Positions 1-8,932 of a stretch of DNA of 57,341 nucleotides are shown here, piece by piece. How positions within the stretch are numbered: position 1 is the stretch's first letter; every line of letters begins with the position of its first letter. Under the pieces are notes generated by a model, which was not told the DNA's origin, searched no databases, and was given only the letters and a program-made list of their open reading frames with translations. Made by a program: the position numbers and the translations under genes. Where the stretch lies: NCBI GenBank assembly GCA_937936785.1, contig CALDDQ010000023.1, forward strand, positions 1-57,341, read 5' to 3'. The stretch is from an uncultured Endomicrobiia bacterium. Its GTDB lineage: Bacteria; Elusimicrobiota; Endomicrobiia; DTEH01.

Positions 1-1660
1 AGAAAAACTTTACATAGGAGCAGCATGGTTGTCTGATACAGAACCGCAGATAGGTTGGCCTGTGATATTTGATGAGACTCCGCCATGTGCAATCTCAAAC
101 CTTACTGCGATAACAGGAGTATTTGATGGACAGGTAAAACTTTCCTGGACTTCACCTGGAGATGATGAAAATAATGCTACATTAAACAATGCTGTTTATA
201 GGATAAAATATTCTACAACATCGTTTACATTTTTTTCAAGTACAGAAAGTTATTCAGTTCAATTTGCAACTACAGGTGTAAGTCCGAACACACAAGTAAG
301 TTATGTTATAGGCGGTTTGTATGCCGGGACAACATATTATTTTGGTATAATAACACGAGACGATGCAGGCAATTGGTCTTTGTGGAACAAAGATGGAAAC
401 ACAAACACGTTAAATTATGCTTCGGCACAAGATTTGTCTCCACCGGCAGTTTCAGTTTTAAACACCACAAGTGCAAACCGTCAATTGACAGTTACTTGGC
501 AACACCCATCTCCTGACCCGGGTGATATTGACAAATATTGGGTATATGGTGCTACATTTAATTTTGTTAATATATCTGATGAGAATGTTATACATTATTC
601 TACAGTTACTTATCCTATGAAACAAACTACAATTGATAATTTAGTCAATGGTAGAACATATTATTTTAAAATAAAAACTTTTGACAAAGGAGATCAAGGT
701 AACGGGTTGTTTAGTATAGTTTTAGAGAGTATATTAAGCGTAGTTGTTAGTGGAATACCAAAAATTTCTCCTGCTACAAATCTTAATGCGAAACATAATG
801 GTAATTCAGTGAGTTTATCGTGGACAAATTCGTCAGATTCAGGTGCGTCCAATTTTGCCGGGTATAACATTTACCGTTCTTCAGTGTCAGTTTTAGGACC
901 GTTTTATTTAATTGCAAAACCGGGTAAAGTTGTAAGTTATACGGACACAGATGGTATAATAGCAAGTCAGGTTTATTATTATATAGTAAAATCTTCTGAC
1001 ACCGACGGAAGCGAAAGTGATTCATCAAACATTGCTACAGCAATACCGGACATAATTGCGCCGGAATTTTTTTCTATAGGACAGTTAACCAGTCGTGATT
1101 TAGGCAAATCTGTAGCACAGTTAAATGTTAAAATTGTAGATGATAGGTTTGAAAAAGATGACCGGTTAGGTAAAATTATAAGTTTGTCAGGAAAGTTTAG
1201 AAAAATAGGTGATACACAAGAAAATAATATAAATTTTGTCCCTGAATTTGTTAGTGGGATAAGTGAATATAGTGGTTTTGCAGAATTAAACTTTTCGTTA
1301 ATTACGATTGGTATTGAAGGGGTTGAGTATTATTTAGAAGCTAAAGACGAAGTAAATGTTAGCAGTTGGCCGGTTGGTGGTGGGTGGCTAAAAGTTGAAC
1401 CGACAAAAATTTTGCCAGAACAAAAGTTTGTTTCACCAAAAAATCCAGAGTTAGTGTTTGGTTCAGAAGCGCAAGAAGTGATAATTAGAGATTATGCTGG
1501 CAACGAACTATGGCGTGGGGATAGTAGCGGTGGGACAAAACTAATAATTTGGCGTGGTGAAGATAAACAAAATAAAAAGATAGAGTCCGGTGGGTATGTT
1601 TACGAAATTAAAACAAAAGATGGTAAGAAGAGGTATGGTGTGGCGGTGATTGTAAAATAA
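1..1660 (+). CDS. Secreted fibronectin type III protein with FlgD-like C-terminal domain (5' partial)
   Basis: The reading frame is open to the left edge (first full codon at base 2), so this is the 3' part of a longer gene; the TTG at 29 is not a real start. Three fibronectin III-like beta domains follow each other at about nt 80-440, 440-765 and 770-1055, each with the YYF/YYY-type F-strand pattern. A further beta-rich domain of unknown type spans about 1060-1420. The last 75 residues form a FlgD-Ig-like or type IX CTD-like domain ending in a GGYVYEIKTKDGKKR...VIVK pattern. Such proteins are exported and sit on or outside the outer membrane. The PorV-like gene downstream makes CTD-dependent secretion plausible (inference). 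The signal peptide and N-terminal domains lie outside the window. Confidence 0.8.
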   Translation, partial: EKLYIGAAWLSDTEPQIGWPVIFDETPPCAISNLTAITGVFDGQVKLSWTSPGDDENNATLNNAVYRIKYSTTSFTFFSSTESYSVQFATTGVSPNTQVSYVIGGLYAGTTYYFGIITRDDAGNWSLWNKDGNTNTLNYASAQDLSPPAVSVLNTTSANRQLTVTWQHPSPDPGDIDKYWVYGATFNFVNISDENVIHYSTVTYPMKQTTIDNLVNGRTYYFKIKTFDKGDQGNGLFSIVLESILSVVVSGIPKISPATNLNAKHNGNSVSLSWTNSSDSGASNFAGYNIYRSSVSVLGPFYLIAKPGKVVSYTDTDGIIASQVYYYIVKSSDTDGSESDSSNIATAIPDIIAPEFFSIGQLTSRDLGKSVAQLNVKIVDDRFEKDDRLGKIISLSGKFRKIGDTQENNINFVPEFVSGISEYSGFAELNFSLITIGIEGVEYYLEAKDEVNVSSWPVGGGWLKVEPTKILPEQKFVSPKNPELVFGSEAQEVIIRDYAGNELWRGDSSGGTKLIIWRGEDKQNKKIESGGYVYEIKTKDGKKRYGVAVIVK

Positions 1661-1720
1661 CTCTTGTAAAGTGGGAATAGGAAATCGTAAATAGCAAATA
1701 TAAAAGGTAAAAATAAAAAA

Positions 1721-2092
1721 ATGCGCAAAAGACCACATGAACATTTAGATGTTTGGAAAAAATCTATTGAACTAGTTGAAATTGATTACAAGATTACTGC
1801 GAAATTTCCTAAAGAAGAAGAAGTTTATGCATTGCCGTTACAATTGAGAAGATCTGTTGTATCAATAAGTGCTAATATTGCTGAAGGTTCAGCAAGACAA
1901 ACAAAAAATGATCTTAAGCAATTTTTATATATTTCGAGAGGTTCTATTAGTGAAGTAGAAACATAACTTTTAATTGTATTTAAATTAGGATATATTTCTT
2001 CAGAAGAATATGGAAATGTGATGGATTTATTAAATAATATTTCAAGTATGTTAACAGCATTTATAAAAAAACTAAAATTAAACGAGTTTTGA
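1721..2092 (+). pseudogene. Four-helix bundle protein (23S rRNA intervening-sequence family), interrupted by an in-frame stop
   Basis: The gene starts at ATG 1721 and encodes the hallmark IVP-family features: an LDVWKKSIELV opening, FPKEEEVYALPLQLRRS and SISANIAEGSAR. After ISEVET there is a TAA at 1964-1966, where the family normally has Gln (EVETQLL). CAA to TAA is a single change. The same frame then continues with LLIVFKLGYISSEEY and a typical C-terminal helix to the TGA at 2090-2092, giving a normal length of about 123 codons. The next gene starts on the following base. This looks like a recent nonsense mutation or a sequencing error. Such proteins are often encoded inside 23S rRNA genes, but no rRNA is present here. 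Their function is unknown. Confidence 0.85.
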
Positions 2093-3049
2093 ATGAAAAA
2101 AATATTTATAAAAATTTATTTTGGTATTTTACTTTTTACCCTTTGCTCTTTCCATTTTCCGATAAATTGTGCTTTCCAAGATTACGGTTGGTCGGTAAGA
2201 GCGGAAGGTATGGGTGGAATATTTACTGCAGTTAGTAACGATTCGTCAGGGATAATTTATAATCCGTCAGGGATAGGATATGTTACACAGAAATCAGTAG
2301 AGCTGATGTATACAAAACCGTATTTAGGTTTAGAAGGGGTAGATTTTGGGTTAATGTATGTAAGTGGTGTGGTACCGTTAGAGAAAGTTTCGTTAGGGAT
2401 AAATTATAACAATTACAACATAAACAATCTTTATAACGAATCAATTGTAATTTTATGTGGTGCAACAGGATTACAAAAGTTTAATCTTGATTTAGCGGAT
2501 ATAATGGTTGGGTTAAATATAAAATATTTGACTAAAAAGTATACTTTTGATTCCGAGTTTAAAAGTTTAGAACCTAATCTTGCTGAAAGTAAAAGTGTGG
2601 TGTCAATAGATTTTGGGAGTATGTATAAACCAACAGAAAAATTGTCTTTAGGTATAATGGTTAGAGATATAAGTTCACCCAATGTTGCTGTTATTGAAGG
2701 AAGTCAAGACATAGTTCCTATGATGGCACGGGTTGGAACTTTTTATAATTTTGGTGATTGGAAAGTGTTAGAAGATATAGGTATAGGATTTGATGTGGCA
2801 TATAGGATGCAAGATTGGGGTACAATTGAAGAGAAAGTTAGTTATGCAGTTGGTATGGAAACATTTTTGGCATTTCACACTTATGCTGTTCGGTTTGGGA
2901 TAAATAAGACAAGTATAAATTTTGGGTTTGGATTTTTTAGTAGATTGTCTGAGAGTTTAGGATTACAAATAAATTATGCAGTAGGAATTTCCAGGGTGTA
3001 TAGTGACAATTTAGGTAGTCATAAGGTGTCGTTAGAGTTTAGGTTTTAA
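2093..3049 (+). CDS. PorV/UPF0164-family outer membrane beta-barrel protein
   Basis: The protein has 318 residues. A signal peptide covers about residues 1-27 and ends before FQDYGW. Next comes the family signature RAEGMGGIFTAVSNDSSG followed by IIYNPSGIG, seen in PorV/PorQ and UPF0164 proteins related to FadL barrels. The rest alternates short hydrophobic strands and turns and ends in a terminal aromatic (SLEFRF), typical of a barrel. In Bacteroidota, PorV is the shuttle of type IX secretion for CTD-tagged cargo. Here the gene lies between two genes whose products end in FlgD/CTD-like domains, so a comparable role is possible but inferred. It starts directly after the stop of the broken four-helix gene, so the two may once have been cotranscribed. 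Confidence 0.78.
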   Translation: MKKIFIKIYFGILLFTLCSFHFPINCAFQDYGWSVRAEGMGGIFTAVSNDSSGIIYNPSGIGYVTQKSVELMYTKPYLGLEGVDFGLMYVSGVVPLEKVSLGINYNNYNINNLYNESIVILCGATGLQKFNLDLADIMVGLNIKYLTKKYTFDSEFKSLEPNLAESKSVVSIDFGSMYKPTEKLSLGIMVRDISSPNVAVIEGSQDIVPMMARVGTFYNFGDWKVLEDIGIGFDVAYRMQDWGTIEEKVSYAVGMETFLAFHTYAVRFGINKTSINFGFGFFSRLSESLGLQINYAVGISRVYSDNLGSHKVSLEFRF

Positions 3050-3191
3050 GTAATTAAAAATTGTATCCTAGTGCCAAAGGTGTAAATTAGGTATAGAGTT
3101 AATTGTCTGAGTTATTTTGTGCTATTTTATTTTTTATTATTTGTAATTAAAATCTTCTTTTCATCAAATTTTCTAAAAAAATCTATATTTA

Positions 3192-3220
3192 TTGTATTTT
3201 TAATAAAAAAACAGTATAAT
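3192..3220 (+). promoter_or_regulatory. Sigma-70-type promoter for the 3235 gene
   Basis: TTGTAT (3192-3197), a 17-bp spacer and a perfect TATAAT (3215-3220) lie in an otherwise featureless 185-bp AT-rich gap. Transcription would begin near 3227, only about 8 nt before the ATG at 3235. There is no Shine-Dalgarno sequence between them, so the message would have almost no leader. Confidence 0.55.
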
Positions 3221-3234
3221 AACTTTATGAATTT

Positions 3235-4173
3235 ATGAAAAAAAATGTTTTATTGTGCAAAATAATTTTTTTATTTTTATTTTTAGTGATTCAAAAACAG
3301 ACGGTATATTGCGCAAAAAAATTTGTAATAAAAAATCCAGGGTTTGAAAATGTTATAAAATTTAATTATTGGGACAAAATAGGTTCAGATTCAAGTATAT
3401 CGAGAAGTTCTAAAATTAAAAGGTCAGGTGTTTATTCATGTTTTTTTGATGATCCTACCGAAAATTATGAAAGAAGAGGAATAATAACTTCTGAAATTTC
3501 AGAAGCAGTTGGTGGTGAAATGTATGAAGTTGGAGCATGGTTTTATTTGGCATATAAAAGTGGGCTTGTTACAGATTCACAAATTAGATTAAGAATTATT
3601 TGGTATGATAGTAACAATGTAATAATTTCTACCAGTACATCTTCAGATTTAACAGTTACGGAATTTAATACTTGGGAATTGTTAACATTTACATCTAGTG
3701 CACCGATAAATGCTGTTGGTGCTAAAATTAGTATTTCAGTTAAAGAAACTGACGATAATAACAATGATATTTATGTAGATGATGTGTTGGCAGAAGAAAT
3801 ACCTTTACAATCTGAAACAACAAAAACTGTTGAAGTATTAAAGCCAAATCCATTCATACCACATTCAGGGGAAGAAACACGTATTGCTTATAACATACCT
3901 GTATCTGCTACAGAAGCAGTTTTGTTTAATAAAAGTATAAAAATTTTTAACATGTCAGGAAAAGAAATAATAACTCTTATGGATAATAGTACAAATTTTT
4001 TCACTGGTGTTAAAATGGACGATAATGTGGGAACAATTAGTTGGACTGGGACAGACAAGTATGGTTCAATAGTTCCAACAGGAGTGTATATAGTATATTT
4101 TGATGCATACAATCCTGTTACTGGGAAACGTTTTAGTGGTAAAGATATAGTTGTGGTAGGGAGAAAGTTTTAA
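3235..4173 (+). CDS. Exported protein with carbohydrate-binding-like domain and FlgD-like C-terminal domain
   Basis: The protein has 312 residues and a signal peptide at about 1-27. Residues ~30-190 form a beta-sandwich typical of CBM4/9-like or galactose-binding modules: a NPGFEN start, a central YEVGAWFYLAY strand, and an IYVDDVLAEE end, where the Asp-Asp-Val is typical of this fold. Residues ~200-312 form a FlgD-Ig-like domain with LKPNPFIPHSGEETRIAY, WTGTDKYGSIVPTGVYIV and a final DIVVVGRKF. This tail resembles that of the protein encoded at 1-1660. A cell-surface or secreted glycan-binding role is likely; the ligand is unknown. It has its own likely promoter at 3192-3220 and lies 48 nt before the next barrel gene. 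Confidence 0.65.
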   Translation: MKKNVLLCKIIFLFLFLVIQKQTVYCAKKFVIKNPGFENVIKFNYWDKIGSDSSISRSSKIKRSGVYSCFFDDPTENYERRGIITSEISEAVGGEMYEVGAWFYLAYKSGLVTDSQIRLRIIWYDSNNVIISTSTSSDLTVTEFNTWELLTFTSSAPINAVGAKISISVKETDDNNNDIYVDDVLAEEIPLQSETTKTVEVLKPNPFIPHSGEETRIAYNIPVSATEAVLFNKSIKIFNMSGKEIITLMDNSTNFFTGVKMDDNVGTISWTGTDKYGSIVPTGVYIVYFDAYNPVTGKRFSGKDIVVVGRKF

Positions 4174-4221
4174 TGTTAGTAAAACAATATAATAAAGTGA
4201 AAAATAGATAAAAGTAACAAA

Positions 4222-5814
4222 ATGAATAAAAAATTGATAAAAAAGGTATGGTTAAATTACTTTTTTATTTTTTTATTTTTTTATTTTTTTACTTTTCCGG
4301 TTCAATCTGCTTTTGAGCAGAGACAATTGTTTGCTCGTTCATCAGCGTTAGGTGGTGCATACAGTGCGTCTTATGGTGAAAGTGAGTCTATATACTACAA
4401 TCCTGCTGGGTTAATAAATCTGCCAAAGTATGATGTTGCTTTTTCATATACTAATCCTTATGGTATGAACATTTTGTCTGATACGACATTAAGTTTTGCT
4501 ACTGAAATAAAATCGTTTGGCAGGGTAGGATTTTTGTGGAACAGTTTTGGGTTTGATTTATACAATGAAAACAGTATTTATTTTGCATATTCACAAAATT
4601 TATCGTTAAACTTTTCAGTTGGTGCAAACATTAAATCTCAATCTTTAACTATAAAAGATTATGGTAGCAAAAGTGTTTTAGGGATAGATTTAGGTTTTAT
4701 GGGAATTATTTCTCCTTCAGTAATTACTGGTGTAGTTATAAAAAATGTCAATTCACCTGAAATTGTTTTAGAAGAAAAGTTGTCCCGTGAGACAGTTACA
4801 GGAGTTAGGCTTGAATTTATAAAAAATTCGCCAAGTTATATTGACATGATAAAACCGCAGTTGGAAGATGTATATTTTAAATTAGGGCAGGAAATATTTT
4901 TAAATCCAGTTTTAACACTTCGTACAGGTGTGGAAACAGGTTCTAAAGATAAACCTGCTAAGTACAGTTTTGGTTTTGGAATTTTTTATAAAGATTTTTT
5001 GTTTGATTACTCAAATGTAACACATCCGTATTTAGGTGTTCAGCATTTATTTTCATTAGGTATAAGGATAGGACAAAAAGAAAGTTTTGGAGATATAATT
5101 TTTGAAGATAAAAAACCGCGTCGAGGTGCTAAAAGTACAACAACTACAAAAACAAAAGATTTGTCAAAGTTAAGAATAAACTTAAACACAGCCACTGTAG
5201 AAGAACTTACCGAACTTCCCGGTATAGGACCAACTTCAGCACAACGAATAATTGAAACGAGACAGTTATTAGGTGGGTTTAGGTCTGTAGATGATTTAGA
5301 AGAAGTTCCACGGTTAGGGAAGGTTACTTTAGAACGAATAAAAAATTATGTTTATGTTGATGATCAGATGTCTTCTATAGAACAACCAAAACGTGTGTTA
5401 AAAGAACCAAGAAAAATTGTAGTAGAAAAAGTTTTTCGTGAGGAAGATTTTATAGAAAAACCAATTATTACTGAACCTGTGCAAGAGGTAGAAAAAGAAA
5501 AAGTTAAAGAACAAGTTTTGGACAGACCAGTCTTGGAAAAAGGTGTTACACTTGAAGTTGAACAGGTTAAAACCGAAGTTGTTATTTCTACACCGAAAAA
5601 AGAGTTGAGTGTAAGTGAAAAAAAATATAATTTAAACAAAATTACAGAAGAAGAGTTGAAATTGTTAGGATTTTCTGTTATGGATGCAAAAAATGTTATT
5701 CGGTATAGAACAAAATTTGGAAATTTTAAGTCAGTAGATGATTTAAACAAAGTGCCAAATATTAATAAAAGGTTTGTAGAAAAAATAAAAGATAGTATTT
5801 ATATAGAAGATTAA
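4222..5814 (+). CDS. PorV-like outer membrane barrel fused to two ComEA-type helix-hairpin-helix domains
   Basis: The protein has 530 residues. Residues 1-28 are a strongly hydrophobic signal peptide. Residues ~30-290 repeat the PorV/UPF0164 pattern (SSALGGAYSASYGESES then IYYNPAGL). At about 316-379 there is a clear ComEA/HhH1 unit: INLNTATVEELTELPGIGPT, RIIETRQLLGGF and SVDDLEEVPRLG. A Pro/Glu/Lys/Val-rich linker (about 385-465) leads to a second, more divergent HhH unit at 468-528 (YNLNKITEEELKLLGF, FKSVDDLNKVPNI). ComEA-type HhH domains bind double-stranded DNA without sequence preference. A barrel carrying two of them suggests DNA binding at the outer membrane, periplasmic side if the topology follows the signal peptide. 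The next gene begins on the base after the stop, which means tight coupling. Confidence 0.85.
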   Translation: MNKKLIKKVWLNYFFIFLFFYFFTFPVQSAFEQRQLFARSSALGGAYSASYGESESIYYNPAGLINLPKYDVAFSYTNPYGMNILSDTTLSFATEIKSFGRVGFLWNSFGFDLYNENSIYFAYSQNLSLNFSVGANIKSQSLTIKDYGSKSVLGIDLGFMGIISPSVITGVVIKNVNSPEIVLEEKLSRETVTGVRLEFIKNSPSYIDMIKPQLEDVYFKLGQEIFLNPVLTLRTGVETGSKDKPAKYSFGFGIFYKDFLFDYSNVTHPYLGVQHLFSLGIRIGQKESFGDIIFEDKKPRRGAKSTTTTKTKDLSKLRINLNTATVEELTELPGIGPTSAQRIIETRQLLGGFRSVDDLEEVPRLGKVTLERIKNYVYVDDQMSSIEQPKRVLKEPRKIVVEKVFREEDFIEKPIITEPVQEVEKEKVKEQVLDRPVLEKGVTLEVEQVKTEVVISTPKKELSVSEKKYNLNKITEEELKLLGFSVMDAKNVIRYRTKFGNFKSVDDLNKVPNINKRFVEKIKDSIYIED

Positions 5815-8142
5815 ATGGGAAATGTTAAAAAAAGTTTTTTAATTACTTTATTTTTTGTAGGGACAATTTTAGCTCAAGAAAATGAAATAAATTTTTCTAC
5901 TATACCAGTTTCTAAAAAGTTAGATATTAATGAAGATCTTGCACAACAACAAACACAGGAAGAAGATTTTGACCAATTAGAAGAGTTATATAAACAACTT
6001 GATGAAGTTGAGATAGATGTCGGTGAACAAGATTTGGGACAGGAAAGTGTTTCTACAGCAGTAACTTTAGATGAAGATATCAGTCTTGTTCAAGATGAGG
6101 ATGAACTTTTAGAAAGATTATCTCGTGATCCGGTAGATTTAAACACAGTATCATTTGTTCAACTACGAACTTTACCCGGGATAAATTCGCAACTTGCCAG
6201 AGAAATTATTCGTCATCGTAGGACTAAACCGTTTAAAACCAAAAGTGCATTACTAACAGTTAAAGGTGTTACACCTGAAGTTTATAAACGAGTTTCGCCA
6301 TATGTAACAGTAAAATCTGTTAAACAATTAAAAACAGATAAAAGAATTAAAGGACAGGTGCGTTTTAGAACTAAAATTTCAAAACCTGATTCTGCTGAAA
6401 CTTACTTGAAATATTATTCAACTTCACCTTTGCGTAATCCTATATATTTATATAACAGAACAGAATTTTCATACTCGTCAAAGTTAGATTTAGGATATTT
6501 ATTTTTATACCGACCGGAAGAACCACCGCCTACTTTTGATATGATACAAAAGTTTTATTTAAAAAAGTGGTGGTTAAAGTTGTATTCATTACCATATATT
6601 GACAAGGTTGTAGTTGGAAATTATAGAGCAGGATTTGGTTATGGATTAGTTTTTTATGAAAATACTACTGAAACCTTACGTCCGGTAAAACCTAAACCGA
6701 GAGGTTTAAGAGAAGATAAATCTTCCACTTATAATATAAATTTATATGGATTAGGAATGGAAACAGTTTTAGGTCCTATTGAAACAGCAGTAGTTTATTC
6801 TAAAAAAAGATATCAATTGTCAAGCAGTAAAGTTACTTCTGATAGTTACATAGATGAAGATTTGTTAAAAATAAAAAATTTAGATATTACTTTTAGTACT
6901 GTTAGTAGACAGGGTGAAAATTATGAAGATATATTGTTACCAGAGTTAGATAGGGCAAGCTTAACAGAGGAGTTGATAGGGTTTAATATTGTAACAAACA
7001 TTTTTAATATGCGTGTTGGTATGACATTTTACGAATCTATGTTTGACAAGGTGATTGATCCTGACAAAACAGACAATTCAGGTTATGGTGCTTTAGTGAG
7101 TAAATATGCAGAGTATTGGTCATCGGTATATCGTGGTAATCATTTAACAGTTGGTAGTATATATTTTGATTTACCGATGTCAATGTTAAACATTTATGGC
7201 GAATATGCAAGATCAAATGCTGGTGGTGGAAAGGATAACTTAGGTAATAGTATACTACCACAAGATGGGAGCGGGTTAAACTTGGGTTTTATTATACCAT
7301 ATAAAAAAGTAAGTTATTATTTTCTTTATACAAATTTAGATTCAACTTTTTATTCTCCCCATGGAGTTGGATTTAGAATTTATTCAGATGCAGATAATGG
7401 TCAGGTTGGTGTTAGGCATGGGTTAGAATATCATATTGACAATTTAAATTTAAAATTTAATTATGCTACGGGAAATATTTTTAGAAATTTATGGAGCGGA
7501 TATTCTACCAGCGAATCACCAAGGTATCCATCAAAGTATAACGAGATTATGTTTGAATCAAAGTATAAAATAAAAAAAACAGAGTTATATTTTAGATTAT
7601 TAGACGATATTCGTGAAAAATATATTAAATTAAGCAATTATAACGATTTATTACCACAAGAAAATAAACAAGTTGATCAAATAAATTTAAGACGAAGATA
7701 TCAAGTTACATACGATTTTACTAAAAATTTAAAAATGAGAGTTAGGTATGAAAACAGGTGGCAAATTTATGATTTGCCGGACACAAACAATAGTGCATAC
7801 TATGGCGAGTTAATGTTTTTGTCAATGAGATATAAATTTTCAAATTTAGATTTAAATACAGGATACAAAATTTATGATGCAGACAAAAATATTTATTTAA
7901 GCATTTTAAATCCTCAGTGGTACAATGTGTATATTTCAGAAACAGAAAACAATTCTGCAGGGGATAAATTTTATTTTACAATAACATCCAAGTTTGCAAA
8001 GAATGTTGTTTTATGGTTTAGGTATAGATATAAACAGTATTTTACAAAAAGTGGTGAAGATGTTATTTTATCAACAGAATTGTCTAAAATATTGAATTCT
8101 GTGGATCACGATTTTCGGTTTCAGGTAGATATTAACTTTTGA
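5815..8142 (+). CDS. Helix-hairpin-helix outer-membrane protein with large beta-barrel domain
   Basis: The protein has 775 residues. A short signal peptide ends near residue 20 (ILA/QEN). An acidic segment (~30-100) is followed by a ComEA-like HhH unit at ~106-168: DPVDLNTVSFVQLRTLPGIN, REIIRHRRTKPF and KSALLTVKGVTPEVY. The remaining ~600 residues are rich in alternating aromatic strands (LDLGYLFLYRPEE, VVVGNYRAGFGYGLVFYENT) and end in DHDFRFQVDINF, a C-terminal aromatic residue typical of barrels. Similar HhH-plus-barrel proteins are known as uncharacterised families in Bacteroidota and related phyla. The gene abuts the upstream barrel-HhH gene with no gap, so the two products probably act together. 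A DNA-capture or DNA-transit role is inferred. Confidence 0.75.
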   Translation: MGNVKKSFLITLFFVGTILAQENEINFSTIPVSKKLDINEDLAQQQTQEEDFDQLEELYKQLDEVEIDVGEQDLGQESVSTAVTLDEDISLVQDEDELLERLSRDPVDLNTVSFVQLRTLPGINSQLAREIIRHRRTKPFKTKSALLTVKGVTPEVYKRVSPYVTVKSVKQLKTDKRIKGQVRFRTKISKPDSAETYLKYYSTSPLRNPIYLYNRTEFSYSSKLDLGYLFLYRPEEPPPTFDMIQKFYLKKWWLKLYSLPYIDKVVVGNYRAGFGYGLVFYENTTETLRPVKPKPRGLREDKSSTYNINLYGLGMETVLGPIETAVVYSKKRYQLSSSKVTSDSYIDEDLLKIKNLDITFSTVSRQGENYEDILLPELDRASLTEELIGFNIVTNIFNMRVGMTFYESMFDKVIDPDKTDNSGYGALVSKYAEYWSSVYRGNHLTVGSIYFDLPMSMLNIYGEYARSNAGGGKDNLGNSILPQDGSGLNLGFIIPYKKVSYYFLYTNLDSTFYSPHGVGFRIYSDADNGQVGVRHGLEYHIDNLNLKFNYATGNIFRNLWSGYSTSESPRYPSKYNEIMFESKYKIKKTELYFRLLDDIREKYIKLSNYNDLLPQENKQVDQINLRRRYQVTYDFTKNLKMRVRYENRWQIYDLPDTNNSAYYGELMFLSMRYKFSNLDLNTGYKIYDADKNIYLSILNPQWYNVYISETENNSAGDKFYFTITSKFAKNVVLWFRYRYKQYFTKSGEDVILSTELSKILNSVDHDFRFQVDINF

Positions 8143-8233
8143 TGTTAGGCATTAATTTTAAGAAAGAGATAGTTAATGTACTAGAGGATTAAAAAAATTA
8201 GATAAAATATTGTGCAATGGGTAGGATAAAAAG

Positions 8234-8249
8234 TGTGATTATTATCACA
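8234..8249. promoter_or_regulatory. Perfect CRP-type palindrome TGTGA-N6-TCACA
   Basis: The half sites TGTGA (8234-8238) and TCACA (8245-8249) are an exact inverted repeat separated by 6 bp. This is the consensus spacing of CRP/FNR-superfamily cAMP-receptor sites. It lies in the 260-bp gap before the pilin gene, about 120 bp upstream of the predicted pilin transcription start. That is farther than classic activator positions, so the site may serve another promoter or act from a distance. No CRP-like regulator gene is in the window. Confidence 0.5.
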
Positions 8250-8328
8250 TAAATGTGTTAACATTGACATTTTTTCGTCTACGATTTTGTTGTTTAAAAA
8301 CAGAAAAATGAATATTATTTTTACAATC

Positions 8329-8357
8329 TTGACAATTTATTAGAAATGTAATATAAT
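8329..8357 (+). promoter_or_regulatory. Consensus sigma-70 promoter for the pilin gene
   Basis: TTGACA (8329-8334), a 17-bp spacer and TATAAT (8352-8357) match the bacterial housekeeping consensus at all twelve positions. The predicted start is near 8364, giving a leader of about 65 nt with a strong Shine-Dalgarno GGGGGGTG at 8415-8422. This fits a highly expressed structural gene. Confidence 0.8.
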
Positions 8358-8429
8358 AATAATAGAAGAATGAGGGTCTGTTATTTATTTTAATCCCAAA
8401 AAATGTTCTTCAGGGGGGTGAAAAGAAAA

Positions 8430-8903
8430 ATGAAAAAAAGTAAAGGTTTTACATTGATAGAATTGATGGTTGTAGTAGTTATTCTTGGTATATTAGCAGT
8501 GGTAGTAGCACCAAGAATACCTGATATGGTGAGAAAAGCAAACGAAGGTGCAACAAAAGGTTCGTTATCTACATTGAGATCAACATTGAACATTTATTAT
8601 AGTGATGTTGAGGGTTATTACCCAATAACAGCTTCAGGCGAGGTAGTTACAGGTACTTTTACAGGAGCTTTGGTTCCAAAATATATCAAAAAGATTCCAA
8701 CTGCAAAAGTTCCAACAGCACATCCAACAGTAACATTGTCCGGGGTTTATGGATATGCTTCAATTGGTTCTGCACCGACTATTCAGAATGAAGGGATAAA
8801 TGCGTGGGGTTATTGTGGAGTTGCAACAGCAAATGATTATGGTAGTATAATTGTTAACAGTGGATACAATGATACTGCAGGAACACCTTGGTATTCATAC
8901 TAA
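8430..8903 (+). CDS. Type IV pilin / type II pseudopilin-like major subunit
   Basis: The ATG at 8430 is preferred over the in-frame ATG at 8403 because the G-rich ribosome-binding site lies just before it; the product then has 157 residues. It begins with the class III leader MKKSKG, cleaved before FTLIELMVVVVILGILAVVV, the N-methylated hydrophobic helix, with Glu at +5. After the helix, APRIPDMVRKANEGATKGSL and YYSDVEGYYP are typical of GspG/PilA-like pilins from many uncultured Gram-negative phyla. The C-terminal part is a small beta domain with Thr/Gly/Tyr-rich turns. The gene is monocistronic between a consensus promoter and a perfect terminator. The prepilin peptidase gene follows. It is probably the major pilin, used for adhesion, twitching or DNA uptake. 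Confidence 0.93.
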   Translation: MKKSKGFTLIELMVVVVILGILAVVVAPRIPDMVRKANEGATKGSLSTLRSTLNIYYSDVEGYYPITASGEVVTGTFTGALVPKYIKKIPTAKVPTAHPTVTLSGVYGYASIGSAPTIQNEGINAWGYCGVATANDYGSIIVNSGYNDTAGTPWYSY

Positions 8904-8932
8904 AGTGTGATTATCTGAATGTGACATTTATT

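Noticed and set aside
29-31. TTG 29 as a start of the FN3 gene
   Set aside because: The frame is open to the window edge and the sequence before it (EKLYIGAAW) continues the protein.
1721-2092. Idea that TAA is read through or reassigned
   Set aside because: TAA ends many intact genes here (for example hisS neighbours, gdhA, bamA), so a simple mutation or read error is more likely.
5364-5750. 128-codon frame on the minus strand
   Set aside because: Ser/Phe/Thr-rich shadow of the Lys/Glu/Val-rich linker of the barrel-HhH gene on the other strand.
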